This document shows positions 1-5,785 of a stretch of 5,785 bases of DNA, one piece after another. The stretch is from Bacteroidales bacterium (GTDB taxonomy: Bacteria > Bacteroidota > Bacteroidia > Bacteroidales > UBA10428), in contig DNTK01000402.1 in the NCBI GenBank assembly GCA_003508755.1, positions 1-5,785 of the forward strand. The letters are read 5' to 3'. Under the pieces are notes generated by a model. The model saw nothing but the letters and a program-made list of their open reading frames with translations. It did not search any database and was not told where the DNA came from. The position numbers and the translations under genes are program-made. Within the stretch, counting starts at the first letter, position 1. Each line of letters starts with the position of its first letter.

Positions 1-865
1 CCGCCATACCTATTTTAATATGACCATCGTTTGGATTCTTATCTATTTTTCCTGTAAAAACATTAAAGCCTCCGGTATAACTTGAGTCGATAACCTGGGC
101 TTCGAAATCGTGCTGTACACAGCCACAATCGGTACAATTATCTAGCGGACGTACAATAATATCGTCGAAAAAATAATACGCATAGGCTTTGTTTCTGAGA
201 TTCACCATGTTTTTATCAGTAGCCACGTAGTTGGTATTGTCGTATGACTTGAAGTTTCCGAGAATAAAAAAGCTTTCTCCTCCCTCTGCTGTATATATGG
301 TACATACTTCCTCCCATTCGTCAATATTATCAAGGAATAGTCCAACCTCGTTGTTAATCTGGGGTTTGTAAGGAAGATTGACATTCAGAGAATTTTTAAT
401 TTCAATGTCGCTGAAATATAAGCTCAGCTGGTCAACAGCAAATTTTGAAAAGGAAGCTAACTTATAATAAAAAGTAACACAGTACTTTTTGTCTTTTACA
501 AGTGGTTCTTTCAGCGATCCTTGCAAATATTCGCGGTATCCGTCGTCTGTGCCACTTAAAATAGCACCAGCATATCCATCGCCTGTGCGGGGTTCACTCT
601 CACCGGCAAAGTTCTTGGGAACACTTACGCCATCAGCCCTTCCTGGTGAGCAACGGTTAAAATAATCAGGCGTTGCTATGGTCGGATATCCCCAACCTGG
701 AATAAGTTTATGTGACCGATCCTGAGGGGTGTAATCTTGAGGACACTCGTCAAAATCTTCAAAACTATAATTTCGAACAAGATTTTCAGATTGTGCCATG
801 AGTGTAGCAGGAAATATGAGCATGATGCATGCACAGGCATACCAGCTAATCCGGGAGTTGATCAT
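1..865 (-). CDS. Exported protein with Bacteroidota OmpA/gliding-type N-terminal domain (partial, C-terminus off the left edge)
   Basis: The frame is open from an ATG at 865 to the window edge (288 codons) and an in-frame TAA lies seven codons upstream of the ATG, which fixes the start. Residues 1-24 form a signal peptide: basic start (R5), hydrophobic core, likely cleavage after LMA before Q25; there is no lipobox. Residues about 27-240 resemble the domain at the N-terminus of many Bacteroidota OmpA-family and gliding-associated surface proteins: NLVRNYSFEDFDECP at the start, then PGWGYPTIATPDYFNRCSP, SVPKNFAGESEPRTGDGYAG, YREYLQGSLKEPL, a Tyr-rich strand, EWEEVCTIYTAEGGE, LGNFKSYDNT and a closing YYFFDDIIVRP. 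The fold is probably a galactose-binding-like beta sandwich (inference). A Cys-rich linker (NCTDCGC) follows, then a segment ending NDGHIKIGMA that could begin a SprB/PKD-like repeat. The C-terminal domain, and so the role (peptidoglycan-binding OmpA, adhesin or T9SS cargo), cannot be seen. Gene reality is near certain; function is not. Confidence 0.85.
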   Translation of the reverse strand, partial: MINSRISWYACACIMLIFPATLMAQSENLVRNYSFEDFDECPQDYTPQDRSHKLIPGWGYPTIATPDYFNRCSPGRADGVSVPKNFAGESEPRTGDGYAGAILSGTDDGYREYLQGSLKEPLVKDKKYCVTFYYKLASFSKFAVDQLSLYFSDIEIKNSLNVNLPYKPQINNEVGLFLDNIDEWEEVCTIYTAEGGESFFILGNFKSYDNTNYVATDKNMVNLRNKAYAYYFFDDIIVRPLDNCTDCGCVQHDFEAQVIDSSYTGGFNVFTGKIDKNPNDGHIKIGMA

Positions 866-1024
866 AAATTTTTGCTGTTGTGGTTAAAGTTAGAACCAAT
901 GTACAGAAAAAAGTAGGAAGTATCAAGTTGCTCCTTAATAAAGTAAAAAGGTGCGCAAATAATTCAACGGAAAAGTCCTGAAACTTTTGAAAGAAGATTG
1001 ATTAAGTTCCGACTTTAAAATTTG
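866..1024. other. Spacer between pyrD and the exported-protein gene
   Basis: This 159-bp AT-rich gap separates two minus-strand genes. I find no strong stem-loop followed by a T run that would end pyrD transcription, and no clear match to the Bacteroidota promoter (TTTG about 19 bp before TAnnTTTG) for the downstream gene. Read-through from pyrD or a weak promoter are both possible. Confidence 0.4.
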
Positions 1025-2056
1025 TTATGCCTCCTTTAAAATAGCCTTATTAATACGTTTTACAAGGGCTGGTCCTTCGTATACAAACCCGGTATACAAC
1101 TGCACCAAACTTGCACCTGCATCCAGTTTCTCGATGGCATCTTTCGCAGACATGATGCCTCCTACACCGATAATAGGTAGTTTTTTATCTGTTTTTTTGC
1201 TGATATAACGAATCATTTCTGTCGAGCGTTCTCGAATAGGTCTACCGCTTAAACCGCCATTTCCAATACCTTTAACCTTAGAGGCACTTGTTGCCAGTGC
1301 TTCGCGAGAAACCGTCGTGTTGGCCACAACAAGACCATCTATGCCAGCTTTTTGAACAATATGAAGGGTTTCATCGACTTGTTTTAGATTTAAATCAGGA
1401 GAAACTTTTAAGAAAATTGGTTTGGATATTGATTGTGACGCTCTGAATTTGATTAATTCGTCGAGAATTTGTTCCAGCATATCCTGGTCGGCAAGTTTAC
1501 TTAAATCCGAGATATTCGGACGGCTCACGTTTACAACAAAATAATCGACATGTGCATAGAGTTCCGAGAAACACCTGAGATAGTCTTTATAAGCTACATC
1601 GTTTGCAGTTGCAGTGTTTTTTCCAATGTTTCCGCCTATAACAAGCTTATGTGGTTTATCGAGTTGCCTGATGGCAGCAGCAAGACCATTATTATTGAAG
1701 CCCATTCGGTTAATTAGTGCCCTATCTGCCTTTAATCGAAAGGATCTGGGCTTTGGATTACCGGACTGTCCCACAGGAGTGACTGTTCCAATCTCGATGA
1801 AACCAAATCCAAATGAGGAAAACTCGTTATAAAATTCAGCATTTTTATCAAAACCAGCTGCCAAACCAACAGGATTAGGGAAGGTTAAGCCGGCCACTTG
1901 TCGCTCAAGTTTTTTATTTTTTACGGTATAAAAGAATCGAACAAACGCAGCTATAAAGGGAACTTTAAACGCAATCTTTATAAATGAAATTATAAGGTGA
2001 TGTACGGTTTCGGGGGAAATTAAAAAGAGAACAGGACGGATAAATGCTTTGTACAT
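1025..2056 (-). CDS. pyrD: Dihydroorotate dehydrogenase, class 2 (quinone-dependent)
   Basis: This FMN flavoenzyme oxidises dihydroorotate to orotate, the fourth step of de novo UMP synthesis, and passes electrons to membrane quinone. The start MYKAFIRPVLFLISPETVHH and residues 1-40 form the amphipathic membrane/quinone domain that marks class 2. Family motifs follow in order: GLAAGFDKN (64-72, Lys71), EIGTVTPVGQSGNPKPRSFRL (88-108), INRMGFNNNG (115-124), GNIGKN (142-147), FLKVSPDL (215-222, Lys217), VANTT (244-248), GGLSGRP (267-273), PIIGVGGI (294-301) and GASLVQLYTGF (314-324). At 343 residues it is full length. One key residue is odd: the catalytic loop reads NVSRPN (176-181), with Arg179 (codon at 1520-1522) where class 2 enzymes have Ser and class 1 enzymes Cys. 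I prefer the ATG at 2056, which matches the usual family start; an in-frame TTG at 2071 behind a GGAGAG would add five residues. It lies 33 nt after the XRE gene and is probably in one operon with it. Confidence 0.95.
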   Translation of the reverse strand: MYKAFIRPVLFLISPETVHHLIISFIKIAFKVPFIAAFVRFFYTVKNKKLERQVAGLTFPNPVGLAAGFDKNAEFYNEFSSFGFGFIEIGTVTPVGQSGNPKPRSFRLKADRALINRMGFNNNGLAAAIRQLDKPHKLVIGGNIGKNTATANDVAYKDYLRCFSELYAHVDYFVVNVSRPNISDLSKLADQDMLEQILDELIKFRASQSISKPIFLKVSPDLNLKQVDETLHIVQKAGIDGLVVANTTVSREALATSASKVKGIGNGGLSGRPIRERSTEMIRYISKKTDKKLPIIGVGGIMSAKDAIEKLDAGASLVQLYTGFVYEGPALVKRINKAILKEA

Positions 2057-2079
2057 GAAATTTTTCTGCAAATATACTA

Positions 2080-2085
2080 CTCTCC
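2080..2085 (-). promoter_or_regulatory. Shine-Dalgarno-like GGAGAG bearing on the pyrD start
   Basis: On the minus strand GGAGAG lies 8 nt before a TTG at 2071 and 23 nt before the ATG at 2056. The spacing suits the TTG start, but Bacteroidota use Shine-Dalgarno sites little and the family's N-termini favour the ATG. The choice changes only five residues. Confidence 0.3.
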
Positions 2086-2089
2086 GAGA

Positions 2090-2545
2090 TTATCTGCCAG
2101 ATAAAACTTTAAAGGTATTATCCTCATACACCAAAATAATTGTTTTAATACTGTTTACATTTGTAACTTGACTTGTATTAAGCATCTTTTCAGTTATGTT
2201 TTCATTAGCTAAAGGTGTGTCAATAGAGATTTTTCCGGTGGCTTGTAAAGGGGCTGTATGTGCAGAATTTTCTGATGAATTAGCAAATAATTCAGGTTCG
2301 GAATTTACGTTGTTTTCAGTATTTTCAGATTTCACCGTGTTTAAAAGGTTTCCCCGGCCAGTTAAAAGCCAATCTGCATTAATTTCAGGGTATTTAATCA
2401 ATATCTTTTGGATAAAGTCGAAGCTTGGTTTGTTTCTCCCGGATAAAATATGGGAAATACTCGATCGCTGTACACCAATAATATCGGCAAATTGAGCCGA
2501 TGTTAGATCAAGTTGACTTAATAACTGAACAATTCTTTCTTTCAT
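2090..2545 (-). CDS. XRE-family helix-turn-helix DNA-binding protein
   Basis: A 151-residue protein, probably a transcription factor. Residues about 14-52 form a Cro/C1-type helix-turn-helix: LTSAQFADIIG supplies the first helices and VQRSSISHILSGRNKPS (25-41) the recognition helix and following turn; FDFIQKILIKYPEINADWLLTGRG (42-65) completes the five-helix domain. Residues about 70-128 are a low-complexity Asn/Ser/Glu/Thr-rich linker. A short tail (IKTIILVYEDNTFKVL, about 133-148) resembles the C-terminal strand pair seen in related small Bacteroidota regulators. There is no peptidase, sensor or membrane segment, so any ligand is unknown. The ATG at 2545 starts directly at the family's usual MKERI-like N-terminus. 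It precedes pyrD by 33 nt on the same strand and is divergent from the symporter gene. The dyads in the region upstream of it could be its operators, which would mean autoregulation (inference). Confidence 0.9.
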   Translation of the reverse strand: MKERIVQLLSQLDLTSAQFADIIGVQRSSISHILSGRNKPSFDFIQKILIKYPEINADWLLTGRGNLLNTVKSENTENNVNSEPELFANSSENSAHTAPLQATGKISIDTPLANENITEKMLNTSQVTNVNSIKTIILVYEDNTFKVLSGR

Positions 2546-2560
2546 GTTTACTTTTGTAAT

Positions 2561-2617
2561 TCACATTTGTTATTATAAGATCAGTTTCAAGTGTGCCAGT
2601 ATTTGTTACACATGTAA
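2561..2617. promoter_or_regulatory. Two TTACA-N2-TGTAA-type dyads before the XRE gene
   Basis: TCACA-TT-TGTTA lies at 2561-2572, 15 bp from the XRE start codon, and a perfect TTACA-CA-TGTAA at 2606-2617. Both share the core ACA-N2-TGT. The size and two-fold symmetry fit binding by a small helix-turn-helix dimer; the XRE protein encoded next door is the obvious candidate. The link is inference. Confidence 0.45.
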
Positions 2618-2640
2618 TATGTAAATATACATTTCTAACA
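2604..2640. repeat. 37-bp imperfect inverted repeat upstream of the XRE gene
   Basis: Arms of 13 bp (2604-2616 and 2628-2640) pair at 11 of 13 positions: TGTTA/TAACA at the outside and ATGTA/TACAT at the inside, around an 11-bp centre. It overlaps the dyad at 2606-2617 and the minus-strand TATATTTA box, so a protein bound here could block or assist transcription of the XRE gene. Confidence 0.5.
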
Positions 2641-2887
2641 TCGGAAAGTCAATTATTGTGGGATGTATTTATTTATTTATTACATGAATGCTTAAGTTAT
2701 ATAGTGTATATAACTGATAATATGTATATTATAATAATATTATTTTGCAATATGCAATAAATATGCGAAAAGAGCGGTACCAGTTTAATCTTATACTTTA
2801 CTACAGTGTATTATTATACTGAATATGAGTAGTTTATATATATACATATTCTTTATTCATTTGTGCTGTATAGTTTTTATGAATAAT

Positions 2888-2967
2888 TTTCATTTGTAAT
2901 CAATTAAATAGAATATGTAATTTACATATGTAGATTTATAGGCGTGTTTAGTTAATTACATCTGTGA
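2888..2967. promoter_or_regulatory. Phased array of three TTACA-N2-TGTAA-type dyads, 34-bp period
   Basis: Three 12-bp sites share the same geometry: TTTCA-TT-TGTAA (2888-2899), TTACA-TA-TGTAG (2922-2933) and TTACA-TC-TGTGA (2956-2967), each one base short of a perfect dyad. Their starts are exactly 34 bp apart, a little over three helical turns, so sites would face roughly the same side of the DNA. A weaker copy (2855-2866, TTCA-TT-TGTG core) continues the series 33 bp further left. The array ends about 150 bp before the symporter start, which fits an operator or activator array for that gene. The binding protein is unknown. Confidence 0.45.
2913..2929. repeat. Perfect 17-bp palindrome
   Basis: ATATGTAA and TTACATAT flank a single T, giving eight perfectly paired bases on each side. 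It overlaps the middle dyad of the phased array (2922-2933) and combines two half-sites in the opposite order (TGTAA-N-TTACA). Confidence 0.55.
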
Positions 2968-3120
2968 ATTTTTAGGGTTTTGTCTTGTAATATCCATTCT
3001 GAGAGTTAAACTCGCTGAGAATTTGATATTTTTTATTTTATGGTCTATACATGAGAATATTTAATCTTGCAGCTTTAAAATTTTCAATAAAACTTTACCT
3101 TTATTTTAAACATTGGAATA

Positions 3121-4332
3121 ATGAAAATAAGACTCGCACTTCACTGGCAAATATTAATAGGTATCTTGCTTGGTGCTCTGCTTGGAAGTTTCTTTTCTAG
3201 CACTGTACCTACCCTTTCTGTTTTAGGCACCCTATTTCTGCGGGGCTTAAAAATGATAGTTGTTCCGCTTATTATTAGTTCTTTGGTTGTGGGAGTTACA
3301 AATATTGGTACTGGTAAGAGTTTAGGCCGTATTGGGGGTAAGACGCTAACTTATTATTTATCAACTAGTTTTATTGCGATTATTACAGGACTGTTTTTCG
3401 TTAATGTGCTAAAGCCTGGCATTGGAACCTCGATTATTCTCCCTACACAACAGGATGTTGGAATTGATGAAAAGAGTTTCAAAGAAACATTAATCAATAT
3501 TATTCCTGAAAATATTTTTGATTCAATGGCCAATGCCGACATGTTGGCTTTAATTTTCTTCTCAATTGTATTTGGCATATTTATTACAAAACTTGATACT
3601 TCTAAGAAGAACCTTTTGACTAATGTTTTTGACGCCGTTTTTGAGACTATGATGAAGATAACCTTATGGGTTATTCGGTTTGCCCCTCTTGGAGTTATGG
3701 GCATAGTGGCTGAAGTTGTATCGGAACAAGATAACCTGCTGCAACTTGTAGGCAGCCTGGGAAAATTCGCAGGTGTGGTGGTCATTAGTTTAGGCGTTCA
3801 TTTCTTTGTTACCTTGCCAATTTTACTCTTTTTATTAGGAAAAACTAATCCTGTAAAACATTACCAATCAATGTTTTCAGTGATTCTCACTGCATTCTCT
3901 ACGGCCAGCTCAAATGCCACTCTGCCCCTTACATTGGAAACCGTGGAAGAGAAATCCGGAGTATCGAATAAGGTTGCCAGTTTTACCCTTCCGCTTGGTG
4001 CCACCATTAATATGGATGGCACTGCACTCTATGAGTTGGTTGTGGCAGGGTTTGTCGCTCAATTGTATGGAATAGAACTTTCCATAACGCAACAATTCAT
4101 AATGGTTTCGACTGCATTGCTTGCCTCTATTGGTACCGCCGGCATACCCATGGCCAGCTTTGTTACAATGACAATTGTTTTTACTTCAGTAGGTCTGCCC
4201 CTGGAAGCCATGCTCATTGTTATGCCCGTTGACAGACCTTTAGATATGCTGCGGACTGCCACCAATGTTTTTAGTGACTCGTGTGGTTCTGTGATCATCG
4301 CAAAATCGGAGGGGGAGAAATTAAACTATTAG
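3121..4332 (+). CDS. Dicarboxylate/amino acid:cation symporter (DAACS/SLC1 family), likely glutamate/aspartate
   Basis: A full-length (403-residue) inner-membrane secondary transporter of the GltPh/GltP/DctA/EAAT family, which imports acidic substrates with Na+ or H+. It starts MKIRLALHWQILIGILLGALLG, the usual cytoplasmic start and first membrane segment. Hydrophobic segments follow along the chain. The core is complete: hairpin 1 STASSNATLP (260-269), the TM7 cation motif NMDGT (297-301), hairpin 2 ASIGTAGIP (335-343) and TM8 with Asp371, Asp375, Arg378, Asn382 and Asp386. These match GltPh Asp390, Asp394, Arg397, Asn401 and Asp405. Arg378 points to a side-chain carboxylate; Asp375 (serine in DctA) points to an alpha-amino group, so glutamate/aspartate is more likely than C4-dicarboxylate. 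Glu/Asp specificity is inference; an H+ versus Na+ choice cannot be made. ATG 3121 suits the family start. It stands alone, divergent from the XRE gene, with a candidate terminator 20 bp after its TAG. Confidence 0.93.
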   Translation: MKIRLALHWQILIGILLGALLGSFFSSTVPTLSVLGTLFLRGLKMIVVPLIISSLVVGVTNIGTGKSLGRIGGKTLTYYLSTSFIAIITGLFFVNVLKPGIGTSIILPTQQDVGIDEKSFKETLINIIPENIFDSMANADMLALIFFSIVFGIFITKLDTSKKNLLTNVFDAVFETMMKITLWVIRFAPLGVMGIVAEVVSEQDNLLQLVGSLGKFAGVVVISLGVHFFVTLPILLFLLGKTNPVKHYQSMFSVILTAFSTASSNATLPLTLETVEEKSGVSNKVASFTLPLGATINMDGTALYELVVAGFVAQLYGIELSITQQFIMVSTALLASIGTAGIPMASFVTMTIVFTSVGLPLEAMLIVMPVDRPLDMLRTATNVFSDSCGSVIIAKSEGEKLNY

Positions 4333-4351
4333 CGCTGTCAGATACTGAAGG

Positions 4352-4396
4352 TCTTTAAATGATAGCATTCCAAAATCATGCTTATTAAAGATTTTT
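4352..4396 (+). terminator. Candidate terminator of the symporter gene
   Basis: TCTTTAA (4352-4358) pairs perfectly with TTAAAGA (4385-4391). Inside it AGCAT (4364-4368) pairs with ATGCT (4378-4382), and TTTTT follows at 4392-4396. The stem is AT-rich with an internal bulge, so it would be a modest terminator, but it sits 20 bp past the stop codon in the right orientation. Confidence 0.45.
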
Positions 4397-4400
4397 AAAT

Positions 4401-4435
4401 AAAAAAAACCAATTGAGCAACGAAGCAAAAATTGG
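4401..4435 (-). terminator. Candidate terminator of the FAD/Fe-S oxidoreductase gene
   Basis: Read on the minus strand, CCAATT pairs with AATTGG over a 15-nt loop and is followed at once by eight T residues (4408-4401). The layout is that of an intrinsic terminator, though the 6-bp stem is short. It lies about 160 nt past the oxidoreductase stop, leaving a long 3' untranslated stretch with no other good candidate. Confidence 0.5.
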
Positions 4436-4592
4436 GTGTAACAGCACTCATATTTAATAACATAGATACATGCACATATTTTAGAATCTTTTTCTGACGA
4501 TCCTAATTATTTTTAGCATCTATCCTATCGCAAAGAGTTTTAAAATTTCCCTTATATTATGTTAAGTAAAACGGGAGTTCCGAAAGCGAAAA

Positions 4593-5785
4593 CTACAAAA
4601 GAGCATCGTACAAGATTTCGACCGGATGCACAGCAATTTTTCCGGTACCATCTTTTATATGATGACGGCATGAGGTTCCCGATGCCGAAATAATATCTTC
4701 CATGTTCGCATTTCTAACCGCTGGAAACAGCACCAATTCTCCTATCTTCATTGATAAGTCAAAATGTTCTTTTTCATATCCGAATGATCCTGCCATGCCG
4801 CAGCATCCAGATTTTATTTCCTTCACAGTGAAATTCCGGGGAATTTGCAAAATTGTCCGTGCAGGATCTGTTCCAACAATTGCCTTTTGCTGGCAATGAC
4901 CGTGATAGTGAATTGTTGCCTCCAGATCAATAAATTGATCTGCGGTTATTTTGCCCTGCTTAAATTCACTTGCAATGAATTCTTCTATGGTAAACACATT
5001 TTCAGCTAAACTTAAAGCCTCTTTTTTTTCTTTCTCTCTCAACAAATCGGGGTATTCATCCCGGAAACTTAAAATGGCCGAGGGTTCAATTCCTATCAAT
5101 GGAATGCTATGGTTAATTGCCGACTTCAATAAATTAACATTATGCCGTGCTAACTTCCTCGCAGTTTTCAGAAAACCTTTTGAAAGATGTGCTCTTCCAC
5201 TCTCTGTGTGTTTGACAATATGTATTCTATAACCAAGTTCGTTGAGAAGTAAGGTGGTTTTTATACCAATGTGTGCTTCATTATAGTTTGTAAACTCATC
5301 CACAAAAATTACAACCTCTCCCTTTTTCTGGTCAAGAGAAGCGTTAAGCTGGTGTATATTTTTTCGCAACCACTTCATCCAACTCGTGCCGTGAACTTTT
5401 GGCAGGCTTCGATAAAGTGAAAACCCAATCGCTTTCTTAATTGCTGAAGATAGTATTGCACTGCTGACCATATAATTATAGAGGATGGAGAAATGCGAAG
5501 CAAGTTTTTGTGTTTTTCCAAATGCTGTTATGGCATACATGCGCAATGGGCGGCGATTGGTTTGATAATATTGATACAAGAATTCAGATTTGAGTTTGGC
5601 AACATCTACACCAGAAGGGCATTCGGTTTTGCATCCCTTGCACGAAAGACATAAATCCAACACATCGTACAGTTCCTTGCTATTAAATTTATTGCGATGT
5701 GGGTTATTATTCAAAATTTCACGTAACATATTCGCCCTGGCTCGGGTGGTATTTCGTTCATCTTTGCTGGCCTGGTAACTGGGAC
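4593..5785 (-). CDS. FAD-linked oxidase / Fe-S oxidoreductase, GlcD-GlpC fusion type (partial, N-terminus off the right edge)
   Basis: This is the C-terminal part (about 397 residues) of a fusion flavoprotein that is usually near 1000 residues and oxidises a 2-hydroxy acid such as D-lactate or glycolate at the membrane. The frame continues past the Met at 5729 to the window edge, reading PSYQASKDERNTTRARANM, which matches the conserved CPSY..T..E..TRGRAN segment just after the first 4Fe-4S motif; the Met is therefore internal. Next come the second 4Fe-4S motif CLSCKGCKTECP (codons 5651-5616), a helical linker, a Cys-rich-type domain opening VVIFVDEFTNYNE, and the last Cys-rich domain with HGHCQQKA (about 4904), SGCCGMAGSFG (about 4810) and SCRHHIKDGTGKIAVHP (about 4673). 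The first Cys-rich domain lacks its cysteines (HTESGRAHLSKG, EPSAILSFRDEYPDLL). The flavin and substrate domains are outside the window, so D-lactate versus glycolate or another substrate cannot be decided. Confidence 0.88.
   Translation of the reverse strand, partial: PSYQASKDERNTTRARANMLREILNNNPHRNKFNSKELYDVLDLCLSCKGCKTECPSGVDVAKLKSEFLYQYYQTNRRPLRMYAITAFGKTQKLASHFSILYNYMVSSAILSSAIKKAIGFSLYRSLPKVHGTSWMKWLRKNIHQLNASLDQKKGEVVIFVDEFTNYNEAHIGIKTTLLLNELGYRIHIVKHTESGRAHLSKGFLKTARKLARHNVNLLKSAINHSIPLIGIEPSAILSFRDEYPDLLREKEKKEALSLAENVFTIEEFIASEFKQGKITADQFIDLEATIHYHGHCQQKAIVGTDPARTILQIPRNFTVKEIKSGCCGMAGSFGYEKEHFDLSMKIGELVLFPAVRNANMEDIISASGTSCRHHIKDGTGKIAVHPVEILYDALL

Larger units (their letters stand above)
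2546..3120. other. 575-bp AT-rich divergent intergenic region with repeated dyads
   Basis: This non-coding stretch separates the minus-strand XRE-pyrD pair from the plus-strand symporter, so it must hold both promoters. I see no convincing ORF or tRNA. The word TGTAA or its complement TTACA occurs ten times by eye (starting at 2555, 2606, 2613, 2620, 2680, 2895, 2916, 2922, 2956 and 2986), clustered towards the two ends. The middle (about 2700-2850) is nearly pure A/T with no dyads I trust. A TATATTTA box on the minus strand (2622-2629) and a TACCTTTA on the plus strand (3096-3103) each miss the Bacteroidota -7 consensus TAnnTTTG by one base, but neither has a good upstream TTTG, so promoters remain uncertain. 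Confidence 0.7.

Noticed and set aside
202..384. 60-codon minus-strand frame inside the exported-protein gene
   Set aside because: It is an alternative frame of the same strand within a continuous coding frame that has clear domain similarity.
2069..2076. Minus-strand TATATTTG, a perfect match to the Bacteroidota -7 box, just before pyrD
   Set aside because: Transcription would begin only about six bases before the ATG, no good TTTG lies at the -33 distance, and the XRE gene is close enough to share a transcript.
2196..2495. 99-codon plus-strand open frame opposite the XRE gene
   Set aside because: Antisense to a well-supported coding frame, with no family resemblance and no sign of its own translation start signal.
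2855..2990. Iteron-like repeats suggesting a replication origin
   Set aside because: The flanking genes are chromosomal housekeeping genes, no replication initiator gene or DnaA-box cluster is visible, and the dyad form of the sites fits operators better.
3003..3013. GAGTT-A-AACTC palindrome
   Set aside because: Five-base arms, a single copy, unrelated to the TTACA/TGTAA family and not followed by a T run; too weak to call.
3354..3785. 143-codon minus-strand open frame opposite the symporter
   Set aside because: It lies wholly inside a strongly conserved gene on the other strand, and its composition looks like an antisense shadow with no recognisable motif.

Overview
The window reads as chromosomal DNA from an AT-rich member of the Bacteroidota. 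The evidence is the secreted N-terminal domain at the left edge, which is of the type found in OmpA-like and gliding-associated proteins of that phylum; a short XRE regulator with the IGVQRSSISHILSGRNKPS signature common there; Bacteroidota-style class 2 PyrD and FAD/Fe-S oxidoreductase sequences; and few Shine-Dalgarno sites. I assign phylum only, not genus. There are no RNA genes, CRISPR repeats, insertion sequences or phage genes.

Layout, left to right. (1) Positions 1-865, minus strand: the first 288 residues of an exported protein that runs off the left edge. (2) 866-1024: short spacer. (3) 1025-2056, minus: pyrD, quinone-linked dihydroorotate dehydrogenase, with an arginine where the catalytic Ser/Cys should be. 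(4) 2090-2545, minus: a 151-residue XRE-type DNA-binding protein, 33 nt upstream of pyrD and probably co-transcribed with it. (5) 2546-3120: a 575-bp AT-rich non-coding region between divergent genes. It carries a family of small dyads of the form TTACA-N2-TGTAA, three of them exactly 34 bp apart, plus longer inverted repeats. (6) 3121-4332, plus: a sodium/proton-coupled glutamate/aspartate-type symporter (DAACS/SLC1 family). (7) 4333-4592: convergent spacer with one candidate terminator per strand. (8) 4593-5785, minus: the C-terminal part of a large FAD-linked, Fe-S-containing oxidoreductase (GlcD/GlpC-like, D-lactate or glycolate dehydrogenase type) that runs off the right edge.

Most of the window is ordinary housekeeping and accessory metabolism: pyrimidine synthesis, acidic amino acid uptake and respiratory oxidation of a 2-hydroxy acid. 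The two points that most deserve a second look are the phased dyad array in the divergent intergenic region, which could be operators for the neighbouring XRE protein and so link regulator, pyrD and transporter, and the substituted catalytic residue in PyrD. I do not see a convincing new multi-gene system.
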